The position numbers and the translations under genes were made by a program. From Streptomyces sp. OfavH-34-F (GTDB lineage: Bacteria; Actinomycetota; Actinomycetes; Streptomycetales; Streptomycetaceae): a DNA stretch of 38,991 nt. The stretch spans positions 1 to 38,991 of the forward strand of contig NZ_JAKRGC010000024.1 of assembly GCF_022347745.1 (NCBI RefSeq). The letters run 5' to 3'. Positions within the stretch are counted from its first letter, which is position 1. Every line of letters begins with the position of its first letter. Positions 1 to 8,573 of this stretch are shown here, piece after piece. The notes beneath the pieces are model-generated. The model ran no database searches, was not told the origin of the DNA, and was given only the letters and a program-made list of their open reading frames with translations.

Positions 1-999
<999 letters not shown>

Positions 1000-1325
1000 G
1001 GCGAAGATCCTGTTCGTCGGGGCACAGCTGTGCCCTAGCGGTTGGGGGGTGGTTCTACGTGAGGTGGAGGCGGTACCAGGGCGGTGTGGGCCCGGACGAA
1101 GACCGCAGGGTCGTGCAGCGGTGCCTGCGGGCCGCCGGGTGTGAGGGCCGGTGGCGGCGCGGGCCCGCGGAGAGGCCGCTGGGCGGATGGAGGTGGCTTC
1201 GGCCACCCTCGCTTCGGCTCGGGCGCATGCCCGGCACATCGCGCCGGACGCGGCTGCGATGCGTTCAACGGCGGTTTCTGCACCCGGCGGTGCGGGTCAT
1301 TGACCCGTCCACCGCGGCTCGTCGT
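1000..1325. other. intergenic region with promoter side of hydrolase
   Basis: About 325 bases between the hydrolase start and the end of the Dps gene. Apart from the 1020-1035 palindrome, I see no convincing gene here. The open frames crossing it are shadows on both strands with no recognisable protein family. The G-rich 1060-1200 part has no clear terminator. Confidence 0.4.
1020..1035 (-). promoter_or_regulatory. perfect palindrome, probable operator of the secreted hydrolase
   Basis: GGGCACAGCTGTGCCC is a perfect 16-base palindrome placed between the ribosome-binding site of the minus-strand hydrolase and a possible minus-strand -10 element (CTAGGGC) that overlaps its edge. Its length and position fit a dimeric repressor site. 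No regulator gene is adjacent, so the cognate protein is unknown. Confidence 0.45.
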
Positions 1326-1802
1326 TCAGCTGGTGATGGTCTGGGCTGCGAACAGCCAGCGCTGCTTCTCGAGTTCGGCGGTGATCGCGATCAGCAGGTC
1401 CTGGGTGACCGGGTCGGCGTTCTCGGTGGCGTCGATGCGCTCGCGCAGCCGTACGGCGGCGGCGCCCAGGGCCTCGGTCATCAGCTCGACGACGTCGTCG
1501 TCGCGTGTCCAGCCGGCCTCGGGGCCGGGCAGCGCGAACCCTGCAGCGACTGTTGCCGGCCGGCCGTCGGGTGCGACGCCGAGCGTCGCGGCCCGTTCGG
1601 CGACGGTGTCGGCGGCTTCGCGTGTCGCTGTCACCAACTCGTCGACCTGCAGGTGGACGGAGCGGAACCGGGGGCCCACGACATTCCAGTGCACCTGCTT
1701 CCCGATCAGTGAAAGTCCGAGCAGATCCACGAGGGTGTCCTGCAGCGCACTCCCGACGGCCTGACCGGCCGGCTGGGGGATCGTGCGCTTCACGGTGGTC
1801 AT
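1326..1802 (-). CDS. dps: Dps-family ferritin-like protein
   Basis: A 158-residue protein with the Dps/ferritin-like di-iron signature KQVHWNVVGPRFRSVHLQVDE (residues about 36-56). The histidines and acidic residues are spaced as in the inter-subunit ferroxidase centre of Dps. Dps proteins form dodecamers that oxidise and store iron and protect DNA from peroxide; that role is inferred from the family. Length is typical. The start at 1802 is supported by AAGGAGAC eight bases upstream. The C-terminal helix ends QRWLFAAQTITS, as in many actinobacterial Dps proteins. The N-terminus is short and not strongly basic, so DNA binding by this copy is uncertain. It lies 81 bases downstream of the HSL esterase gene on the same strand. 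Confidence 0.9.
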   Translation of the reverse strand: MTTVKRTIPQPAGQAVGSALQDTLVDLLGLSLIGKQVHWNVVGPRFRSVHLQVDELVTATREAADTVAERAATLGVAPDGRPATVAAGFALPGPEAGWTRDDDVVELMTEALGAAAVRLRERIDATENADPVTQDLLIAITAELEKQRWLFAAQTITS

Positions 1803-1883
1803 GAGCGGGTCTCCTTGCACATCTCTTCGGCGGTGGGGACGACAGTCGTCACGCGTTCCGCCGGTGGGTTCGGGCGGTGTGGG

Positions 1884-2852
1884 TCAGGCGGTGTGGAGCG
1901 CGGTGCGCAGGGTGGCGACGGCCAGCGTGATCGCGCCCTCGGCGGCGTGGGTGCCGCGCAGGGCGTTGAGCATCACGAAGTCGTGGATGACGCCCTGGAA
2001 TCGGACGGCGGTGACGGAGACGCCGGCCTGACGGAGCTTGTTGGCGTAGGCCTCGCCCTCGTCGCGCAGGACGTCGGCCTCGCCGGTGATGACGAGGGCC
2101 GGGGGCAGGCCGGTGAGCTGGTCGGTGGTGGCGCGCAGCGGGGAGGCGGTGATCTGGGCGCGGTCCGCTTCGTCGGTGGTGTACTGGTCCCAGAACCACT
2201 GCATGCCGTCGCGGCGCAGGAAGTAGCCCTCGGCGAACTGGTGGTAGGAGGCGGTGTCGAAGTTCGCGTCGGTGACCGGGTAGAACAGCACCTGCTGGAC
2301 GAGCGGGATGCCGCCGCGCTCCTTGGCCATGAGCGTCAGGGCCGCGGTCATGTTGCCGCCCACCGAGTCGCCGGCGACGGCGATGCGCGTGGCGTCCAGG
2401 CCCTTGCCGGCGCCCTCCGCGACGATCCACTGGGCGACCGCGTAGTTCTGCTCGATGGCGACGGGGTAGCGGGCCTCGGGCGAGAGGTCGTACTCGGGGA
2501 AGACCACCGCGGCGTTCGCTCCGACGGCCAGTTCCCGCACGAGGCGGTCGTGGGTGTGGGCGTTGCCGAAGACCCAGCCCGCGCCGTGGATGTAGAGGAT
2601 GACCGGCAGGGTGGCCTCGGCGCCGGCGGGCTTGACGATGCGGGCCCGGACGCTGCCGGTGGGGCCGCCGGAGACGGTGATCCACTCCTCGTCGATCAGC
2701 GGCTTGTCGATCTCGCCCGACTGCACCTCGTTCACGGCCTGGCGGCCCTCGGCCGGCGGCAGGTCGAAGAGGTAGGGCGGGTTCGCGGTCGCTGCGGCGA
2801 ACTCCGCAGCAGCGGCTTCGAGGACCGGAACGGACGGCTTGTGAACAGACAT
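1884..2852 (-). CDS. HSL-family alpha/beta hydrolase (esterase/lipase), copy 1
   Basis: A 322-residue hormone-sensitive-lipase-type esterase. The oxyanion loop is YIHGAGWVFG, a variant of HGGGW. The nucleophile motif is GDSVGG, the acid is in GEADVLRDEGE and the histidine in VIHDF, so the catalytic triad looks complete. The start is supported by GGAGG nine bases before the ATG. It is closely related to the hydrolase at 14113-15120; long stretches such as AEGYFL, FWDQY, ASPLRAT, DQL and EADVLRDEGEAYA are shared. The two copies flank the mobile-element segment. Its leader is partly duplicated about 200 bases further upstream. The substrate is likely a short-chain or aryl ester; no neighbour narrows this. 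Confidence 0.9.
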   Translation of the reverse strand: MSVHKPSVPVLEAAAAEFAAATANPPYLFDLPPAEGRQAVNEVQSGEIDKPLIDEEWITVSGGPTGSVRARIVKPAGAEATLPVILYIHGAGWVFGNAHTHDRLVRELAVGANAAVVFPEYDLSPEARYPVAIEQNYAVAQWIVAEGAGKGLDATRIAVAGDSVGGNMTAALTLMAKERGGIPLVQQVLFYPVTDANFDTASYHQFAEGYFLRRDGMQWFWDQYTTDEADRAQITASPLRATTDQLTGLPPALVITGEADVLRDEGEAYANKLRQAGVSVTAVRFQGVIHDFVMLNALRGTHAAEGAITLAVATLRTALHTA

Positions 2853-2857
2853 GGGAA

Positions 2858-3097
2858 GGAACCTCCAAGGTTGATCTGTGGTGGGTGTGCCGGTCTATCC
2901 GGCGGGGCGAAACGAATCCGGCAGTCACAGGCATCTGTGGGCCGCCCCTCGCTCATCACGCTAGAACGGCCATGCGGGGGAGCCTGACCATCCCTTGACC
3001 ACCAGCGCACTGGTGCTGAACCGACAGCGCCTGGAGCGGCGGGCAGGGTGATCGAGACGCGGAAACCTCCGGAGTCGAGCTGTGGTGGGTGTGTCGG
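2858..3097. repeat. two diverged copies of a leader sequence upstream of esterase copy 1
   Basis: Bases 2858-2893 and 3061-3097 share the pattern GGAA(A)CCTCC, a variable eight-to-ten-base stretch, then TGTGGTGGGTGTG and CGG. Read on the minus strand, each copy gives CACACCCACCACA followed by a GGAGGTT ribosome-binding site. The near copy is the true leader of the esterase. The far copy has no gene directly behind it, so it is either the remnant of a second gene start or a duplicated regulatory element. Between them, 3004-3017 (AGCGCACTGGTGCT) is an imperfect palindrome. The rest of 2894-3167 shows no gene. Confidence 0.55.
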
Positions 3098-3167
3098 GCG
3101 GGCCAACAAGAAAAAGACTAGCAGGCGATTACATCGTGCACAAGGTAAACGGGCTCCAGGTATTCGC

Positions 3168-6100
3168 ATGGCGTGGGTGACGGCGATCCGCGATGCCGAG
3201 CAGGTGGGGTACCGACTTCGGGAGTAGGCGGGGTGCTCGGTCGTGGCGTCCGAGGACGTCGTCCAAGAGGTGGCCGGCCCCGTCCCCGGGGAGGCGGTGG
3301 AGTACCGGCTCCGAGAGGAGGGCGACGCCGCCCCGGTGTGGATGGGCAGCGGCTTCGCGGCGGTCGGGCTGGCCGAGGGCGCGGTCCTCGATGAGGAGGG
3401 CAAGGAGACGGCCCGGCGGCTGATGGCGGGGTGCAATCCGCAGACCGGGGCCTGGCTGATCCGTACGCGGACGTCCGCCCGCGCGCACCCGCTGGTGAAG
3501 CTGACTACGGCCCGCCTGGTGGAGGCGATCGAGGCGCCCGCCGAGGAGTGCGGTGTCGCGGCCGCGGATCTGCTGGGGGGCAAGCCGAAGCAGCAGAAGG
3601 TCCTCGCGCAGCAGCAGCGCATGGTGCACCGCCAGGGCGACCGGCACCGGATGCAGGTAGGCACCCTGCACAAGCTCGCCCGCGCCGTCATGCTCGGCAT
3701 GCCCAAGAGCGACAGCGTCCTCGCCGGGCTGCTGCCCGACGCCGACAGCCAGGAGTACCGCGACCTGGTGCACCAGGTGAAGACGGAGACGATCCGCGAG
3801 GTCGAACGGTGGGTCGGGTACGCGGTCGGCTCCGAGAACGGGCGGCCGGTCCGGCTCGCCACCGGCGGGCTGCTCGCGTGGTCGGTCGAGCACCAGTCAG
3901 CCCGGCCGATGGGCGACGGGCAGCCCGGCGACCCGCACCTCCACCTCCACGTCACGATCGCCAACCTGGCGCTCTGCGAGGACGGCGAGTGGCGGTCGAT
4001 CGCGAACTTGGGGCAGGACCTGCACCGGCACGCGTCCGCTGCCGATGCCCACTTCAAAGCCCGCATTCGAGCCCTGACGTTCCAGTGGTACGGCGTACGG
4101 CGAGAGCAGGTCGAGCGGACCGGCGCGTGGGAGGTCGAGGGCGTCCCCGAGGCGGTGCGCGACCTGTACTCGCGGCGGCATGGCCGGATCGTGGAGATGA
4201 CGGGTGACGAGGCCGGGCGCCAGGAGCGCGACCGTGCGGCCGCAGAGAGTCTGCGCGCCAAGCACGCGGCCGACGCCACCACCATGCGGTCGAGTTGGCG
4301 GCAGCGTGCCGAGGAGGCCAGGGTCGACGTCGACGCGATGGTCGCGGCCGCCGCCCTGGGGCCGGCCCCGCGCTCGACGGCCCCGGCGGACCGCGGATTT
4401 CCCCGCCGTCCGACCTCGCCCAGATCGTCTTCAACGCGACGAACGGGCTCGCCGCGAGCAACAAGACCTTCAGCCGCGCGCAGCTGCTCGCCGCAGTCGG
4501 CAACGCCCTGCCCTACGGGCTGGACACGGGCGACGTCGGCCACCTGGACCAGCTCGCCGACGACGTCCTGGACGTGGCCGGGTACGCGGTGCGGGCGCCG
4601 GACTACGGCTCGACCGTGATGACGTCGACCGCCCGCTACACCACCCAGGACATCCTGGACGCCGAGGCGTACGTCCGGGGCCAGGCGCTCACCCGCCACG
4701 GCGAGGGCGCGACCGCGCTGACGGCCGATCAGGCGGCGCCCGCCGTCGACCTCTTCGAGGTCGCGGTCGGCTTCGAGCTGTCCGAGGAGCAGCGGGCGGC
4801 GGTGAACCGGCTGCTGACCGGCGGGCACGGCGTCGACACCGTCGTCGGCGTCGCCGGGGCGAGCAAGAGAACGCTGATGGAGGCGTGCCGGATCGGGTGG
4901 GACGCGACCGGCACGACGTACTCGGGGGCGTGCCTGAGCGCGGTGGGCGCCCAGCAGCTCGCCCAGGCGTCCGGCATCCCCGCTCGCACGGTGGCTTCTT
5001 GGGTCCAGCAGATCCGCCGCGCAGCCGGCGCCCTCGGCACCGAGCGCACGTACGCGCTGCCGGGCGGGGAGCGGCTTACGCTCTCCGAGGGCGACGCCGT
5101 ACGCGTACGCGCCAACGACTACAGGTCGAAGAGCGAGCAGGGACCGGACCTTCTGAACGGGTACCGGGCCGTTGTCTCCGAGATCACCGAGGACGGGCGG
5201 GTCGAGGTGACGTGGCGGACTCGCGAGCGCGGGCAGGACGACAGCTATGTGTCCGCATGGCTGATGCCGGCCCAGATCGCGGGCGGGGCCCTGTCGCTGG
5301 GGTACGCGATGACGATCGCCGCCTCGCAGGGCATGACGTGCGACACCTCGCTCATGTACGGGCACGGTGCGAACGCGTTCGCCGCCTACCCCGGGCTGAC
5401 CAGGGGCAAGAAGGAGAACCACCTCTGGCTGCCGCTCGCGGTGATCGAGTCGGAGGAGACCCGGGCGCGGCTCGTACGGAGAGGGAACGCCTGGGGCGCG
5501 CCGTCGACGCCTATGCGCACTTCCTCGGGCAGGCCCGGCCGGACAGCACGGTCTCCGACCTGTTCGACCAGCCTCCGGCGCCTGTGGTGAGCCCGCGCGA
5601 GTACCGGCTGAACAAGGAGCAGACGCAGCGCCTGGCCGAGAGGAAGGACGAGCGGGAGCGCGCCGGCATCCAGCCTTGGAACGCCCGTCCGGCGGCGCCA
5701 GCAACCGCCAGCTCGCCCAGCTCGTCGCGACCGAGCGGGACATCGAGGTCGAGGAGCACGCGGCCGCCGCCGCCGACGCAGCGGCTCGCGCCCTGGCCGT
5801 GCGGCCGGAGGCCGACCAGGAAGCCGGGCAGAGCCGCGGACACCGGGAGACCGCCCCGATCTACGTGCTGCTGGACCAGGCCGACGAGCACCTCGTCGCC
5901 GCCCGCGCCGCACAGGCCCGGGAGGCTGCGGCTGCCAAGGTTGCCGCTGCCGCCGACGAGCACCTGCGCGTACTCGCCCACTCCGAGAATAAGGGGCGGC
6001 TCGCTCTGCGTCTGGCCGGCACATCCCGCAAGGAGCATCGCGAGCTGACCCAGCAGGCCCAGCCGACCGCGCCGCCGGGTGGAGAGATGCCGCCGACGCC

Positions 6101-6553
6101 CGGACGGACGCCAACCGGGCCGCCGAGGCCGCATGGTCGACCGTACGGGACAGCCCCTACGCCGGTCCCCTGCAGGCGACCCCGCACCAGGTGCCGGACG
6201 TCGACACCCTCGCCGCCCGGCTCACCGAGATGCGCGAGACCCTGGTGCCCGCCCGCGCCCAGCAGATCGACACCGGAGACCAGAAGCAGCTCTCCCGCCT
6301 TCACGGCGAAGCGGCCAGGGCCCGGGAGGCCGCGACGACGTACCGTCAGATCTCCACCGAGGCCCGCACCGAGCAAGCTCTCCGGGCCCGGCTCGCGGAC
6401 CGGCATCCGGAGCTCCACCAGACCGAAGTGCAGGCCCGCGCTCGGGTCCAGCAGGCGGAGCGGGGCCGCGCCGAACGCATCCGGCAGCAGAACCAGAGCA
6501 GCTACCGACCGCCCACACAGACCAATCGCCCAAGCCCCTCCCGGCGCCTCTGA
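3168..6553 (+). pseudogene. MobF/TraA-type conjugative relaxase-helicase, decayed
   Basis: The reading starts MAWVTAIRDAEQVGYRLRE, the typical MobF start with the tyrosine of YRL. It is cut by an in-frame TAG at 3225-3227, where relatives usually have a sense codon before AGC. It continues with VEYRLREEG, PVWMGSG and the three-histidine metal site GDPHLHLHVTIANLA near 3930-3965. The frame then changes near 4360-4410, 5470-5482, 5685-5695 and 6065-6080; each piece continues the homologous protein. The helicase part has a damaged Walker A (GVAGASKRTLMEA, relatives have G-x-GKT). It then jumps to a late block (LGYAMTIAASQGMTCD), so an internal deletion has probably removed the Walker B region. 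The tail is Ala/Arg/Glu-rich coiled coil. In relatives this protein nicks oriT and unwinds the transferred strand; this copy cannot be functional. Confidence 0.9.
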
Positions 6554-6868
6554 CGAGGCGAGGCCCAGTCCGGCTGGATAGCCGGATCTACGATTCCGAA
6601 CCGGATCACCTTCACCTTCGACGAGCCGAGTTCCGCCTCCAAGCCAGGGCCCCAAGGAAGGAATCCGCAGGTCGGCACCTCGAAAACGTTACGAGGGAAT
6701 GCCCAGCCCCTCGGGCGCACCCGATCTAAAGGGCACTGAAAGGCATTCAGCCCCCTGAGAGGGGCAAGAAAGGCGCCCCGCGTGGTGTAACGTCTTGAAT
6801 TAACGCCAGCCCCCCTCGGGTTACGCGGTGAGACGCACGTGCTCTCACCCAGGAGGGAGGTGGTGCAG
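6554..6868. other. leader region before the small ORF
   Basis: 315 bases with no gene I can support. It holds GCCCCctgagaGGGGC (a short hairpin at about 6750-6765), a possible promoter stretch around 6785-6805 (TGTAACGTCTTGAATTAACG) and a hairpin just before the next ribosome-binding site. The base composition is less G+C-rich than the neighbours near 6785-6810. Confidence 0.35.
6828..6848 (+). promoter_or_regulatory. leader hairpin beside ribosome-binding site
   Basis: GTGAGA and TCTCAC pair around the nine bases CGCACGTGC. The hairpin ends three bases before the very strong AGGAGGGAGG ribosome-binding site of the small ORF at 6869, so it could control translation. The stem is only six pairs, so this is a suggestion. 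Confidence 0.3.
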
Positions 6869-7012
6869 GTGACCGGCGACGGCAACCCTCAGGAAGAGGG
6901 CCCCAAGCCGGTGCGGACCAGGCTTCTGAAGCGTGCGGTCGAGGTAGCTCGACTCATCGCGGGACTGGCACAGGCGGCGTACTACACGCTGAAGACCTTG
7001 CGAGACCTGTAG
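6869..7012 (+). CDS. 47-aa basic amphipathic small protein, unknown function
   Basis: The protein starts MTGDGNPQEEGPKPVRT and ends AYYTLKTLRDL. Residues 15-47 alternate Arg/Lys with Leu/Val/Ala/Ile, which gives one long basic amphipathic helix. I do not recognise the family. Support for it being a gene: a near-perfect ribosome-binding site AGGAGGGAGG at 6851-6860, a GTG start eight bases later (an in-frame GTG at 6863 is an alternative), G/C at most third positions, and a strong terminator-like hairpin seven bases after the stop. It lies between the relaxase remnant and the repeat complex. A membrane-active or DNA-binding role is possible; neither is shown. Confidence 0.6.
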   Translation: MTGDGNPQEEGPKPVRTRLLKRAVEVARLIAGLAQAAYYTLKTLRDL

Positions 7013-7018
7013 AAGCGC

Positions 7019-7053
7019 TGATGGGCCCGCCCTCGCGAGGGGCGGACCCATCA
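7019..7053 (+). terminator. strong hairpin after the small ORF
   Basis: TGATGGG-C-CCGCCC pairs with GGGCGG-A-CCCATCA around a short TCGCGAG loop: about thirteen pairs with one mismatch. There is no T-run, as is common for terminators in high-GC actinomycetes. It begins seven bases after the TAG at 7010-7012. Confidence 0.7.
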
Positions 7054-7071
7054 GACTGAGTCCCCACCGAC

Positions 7072-7155
7072 GTGGACCCCGCTCCCCTAGGCCAGGCGAC
7101 GCGGGGTCCACCTATGTCGTGGACCTGAAGCTGAGCCACCAACTTTCGTTGGGCT
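7072..7155. other. two further hairpins before the AT-rich block
   Basis: GTGGACCCCGC (7072-7082) pairs perfectly with GCGGGGTCCAC (7101-7111). Then GAGCC-A-CCAAC pairs with GTTGG-GCTC around TTTC at about 7130-7153. With the 7019-7053 hairpin this makes three stem-loops in a row on the border of the AT-rich block. Such clusters are seen at transcription ends, transfer origins and single-strand origins; the sequence does not choose between these. Confidence 0.5.
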
Positions 7156-7184
7156 CGCTGGTTGAAGACTAGCACCTCCCAATT

Positions 7185-7410
7185 ATTTAGCGAAGCAGGA
7201 AACAAAAAATTTCAATATTTCGCGAGAGCCTCGTATTGGTGATCCGCGAGTGAAAATTTTTTGCCCTCGTATTTCGCGGAACTGCACTGCAAAATTTACA
7301 ACCTCTTTGAAGATTGACGATCACTGATGGTGATTACGTCTTCCAATGCTCATCAGTGATGCTCATCAGTGATGCGCATCATGACCGCATCTGATGCGCA
7401 TCACTGATGC
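7185..7410. other. AT-rich block with iteron-like repeats (possible origin or binding-site array)
   Basis: The stretch 7180-7345 is strikingly AT-rich for this DNA (runs such as AACAAAAAATTTCAATATTT and GAAAATTTTTT). CCTCGTATT occurs at 7229 and 7265, and TATTTCGCG at 7216 and 7270. CAATA...TATTG forms a hairpin at 7213-7237. It is followed by 13-base direct repeats ATGCTCATCAGTG at 7346 and 7359, then related ATGCGCATCA units at 7372 and 7394. The motif CATCAGTGATG or its CATCACTGATG variant also recurs at 8270 and 8328 on the far side of the inverted repeat. AT-rich DNA beside iterons is the usual look of a plasmid replication or partition origin, but no rep or par gene is visible nearby. 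Confidence 0.5.
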
Positions 7411-7619
7411 CCGGCCGGGCTGCCGCCCGGCCGGGCAGAGGAAGTGCAAGTGGTGATCGTGAACCGCTTGGCGGGTATCGATTCCCCACGGCTTCGTGCC
7501 GTCGGCCAGCCAAAGAGTCGCCTGGTTTACCGGTCAGCGCGAGTCCTTGACCGACTCGTTGACCGGGTTGACTCCCCGGAGTGTCCGGACACTCCGGAGA
7601 CGTGTCCGGACACTCCGGG
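7371..7619 (+). repeat. left arm of a perfect 249-bp inverted repeat
   Basis: The arm is the exact reverse complement of 8061-8309; I compared it base by base and found no mismatch, and the pairing breaks at 7370/8310 and 7620/8060. The arm is itself full of small palindromes: GATGCGCATC at 7371 and 7393, GCCCGGCCGGGC at 7409 and 7425, the hairpin ACGGC-TTCGT-GCCGT at 7488-7502, a perfect 22-base palindrome at 7576-7597 and GTGTCCGGACAC at 7602-7613. It also holds TTGACC-type repeats near 7546-7572. Single-stranded, the arm would fold into a row of hairpins. Confidence 0.95.
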
Positions 7620-7675
7620 GACGCGGTGTCCGACGACGGGTACCCCCCGTCCGACGACGTGTCGGACGACGGGAC

Positions 7676-7969
7676 GGCTGCATCCGCTCCGGGTACGGCT
7701 GCATCCGCTTCGGCGACGGCTGCATCCGCTCCGGGTACGGCTGCATCCGCTTCGGCGACGGCTGCATCCGCTCCGGGTACGGCTGCATCCGCTTCGGCGA
7801 CGGCTGCATCCGCTCCGGGTATGGCTGCATCCGCTTCGGCGACGGCTGCATCCGCTCCGGGTACGGCTGCATCCGCTTCGGCGACGGCTGCATCCGCTCC
7901 GGGTATGGCTGCATCCGCTTCGGCGACGGCTGCATCCGCTCCGGGTATGGCTGCATCCGCCTCGGCGAC
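7676..7969 (+). repeat. fourteen 21-bp tandem repeats between the inverted arms
   Basis: Fourteen head-to-tail 21-base units all begin GGCTGCATCCGCT (the last one GGCTGCATCCGCC). They alternate two endings, CCGGGTAC/T and TCGGCGAC, so the higher-order period is 42 bases. The array sits in the 441-base space between the inverted arms. It is flanked by imperfectly symmetric GTACCCGTCGTC motifs (left copies near 7630-7660, right copies near 7991-8060). In one plus-strand frame every unit reads a seven-residue motif GCIR-S/F-G-Y/D with nearly all third positions C or G, and the C/T change in the endings is silent (Tyr). No initiation site or known family supports a protein, so I list it as a repeat. 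Confidence 0.95.
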
Positions 7970-8060
7970 GACTCCATCCGCTCCAGGCGCGGGTACCCGT
8001 CGTCGGACACGGCCTACCCGTCGTCGGACGGGGGGTACCCGTCGTCCGACGGGGGGGGTA

Positions 8061-8309
8061 CCCGGAGTGTCCGGACACGTCTCCGGAGTGTCCGGACACT
8101 CCGGGGAGTCAACCCGGTCAACGAGTCGGTCAAGGACTCGCGCTGACCGGTAAACCAGGCGACTCTTTGGCTGGCCGACGGCACGAAGCCGTGGGGAATC
8201 GATACCCGCCAAGCGGTTCACGATCACCACTTGCACTTCCTCTGCCCGGCCGGGCGGCAGCCCGGCCGGGCATCAGTGATGCGCATCAGATGCGGTCATG
8301 ATGCGCATC
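8061..8309 (-). repeat. right arm of the perfect 249-bp inverted repeat
   Basis: Exact reverse complement of 7371-7619. It creates the mirror-image open frames on the two strands (7444-8301 plus, 7379-8236 minus) with identical first and last residues, which are a by-product of the symmetry and not evidence of two genes. Outside the arm, 8320-8338 holds another AGATGCGCATCACTGATG unit of the iteron-like motif. Confidence 0.95.
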
Positions 8310-8361
8310 GCGGCAGTCAGATGCGCATCACTGATGGTCGGTGAAGCGGCGGTCCGAGAGG

Positions 8362-8390
8362 TTACAGAGCGTCAACTAGTTACGTATAAA
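8362..8390 (+). promoter_or_regulatory. sigma-70-like promoter
   Basis: TTACAG (8362-8367) and TATAAA (8385-8390) are separated by exactly 17 bases, close to the vegetative consensus and rare in such G+C-rich DNA. Transcription would start near 8397, after the right inverted arm and toward the terminator at 8440-8470. Confidence 0.6.
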
Positions 8391-8395
8391 AGGGT

Positions 8396-8470
8396 GACGA
8401 GCCTGGCAGCCCGTCGGTGTCAAATGCTGCCTGGCCTGGGCCCAGCTGATCCCGTCTGGGCGGCCTTTTA
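8396..8470 (+). ncRNA. candidate small RNA between promoter and terminator
   Basis: From the predicted start there are about 75 bases with no credible ORF. They can fold into GGCAGC (8405-8410) with GCTGCC (8426-8431), extended by CC/GG beyond one mismatch. A second hairpin, GCCCAG (8440-8445) with CTGGGC (8456-8461), is followed by GGCC and TTTTATT, which is an intrinsic terminator. Promoter, one stem-loop and terminator within about 110 bases is the layout of counter-transcribed copy-number RNAs and other small regulators. The target is unknown and there is no homologue I recognise. Confidence 0.45.
8440..8470 (+). terminator. intrinsic terminator
   Basis: GCCCAG ... CTGGGC with a ten-base loop, then GGCC and a TTTTATT tract. 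It is one of the few classical T-tract terminators in the window. It could end the candidate small RNA and also insulate the minus-strand integrase gene that stops at 8574. Confidence 0.6.
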
Positions 8471-8573
8471 TTAGTGCTCCATGATCCCCCGGCCACAGGT
8501 GTGCGCCTTTTCAATCAGGAGCTAGTGCGCACTCAGTTTGGGGCGGGCCATAGACCGGTGCCACATGCCTCGG

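Noticed and set aside
2732..5743. 1003-residue minus-strand open frame across the relaxase region
   Set aside because: Shadow frame caused by high GC; Arg/Pro-rich with no domain, opposite to recognisable relaxase pieces.
7379..8301. Two mirror-image 285-residue open frames, one on each strand, with identical ends
   Set aside because: They are produced by the perfect inverted repeat. Neither has a recognisable domain, and their codon use in the core is poor in the long frames. I list the DNA as repeats instead.
7371..8309. CRISPR-like array
   Set aside because: The 21-bp units are tandem and contiguous, with no spacers and no cas genes anywhere in the window.
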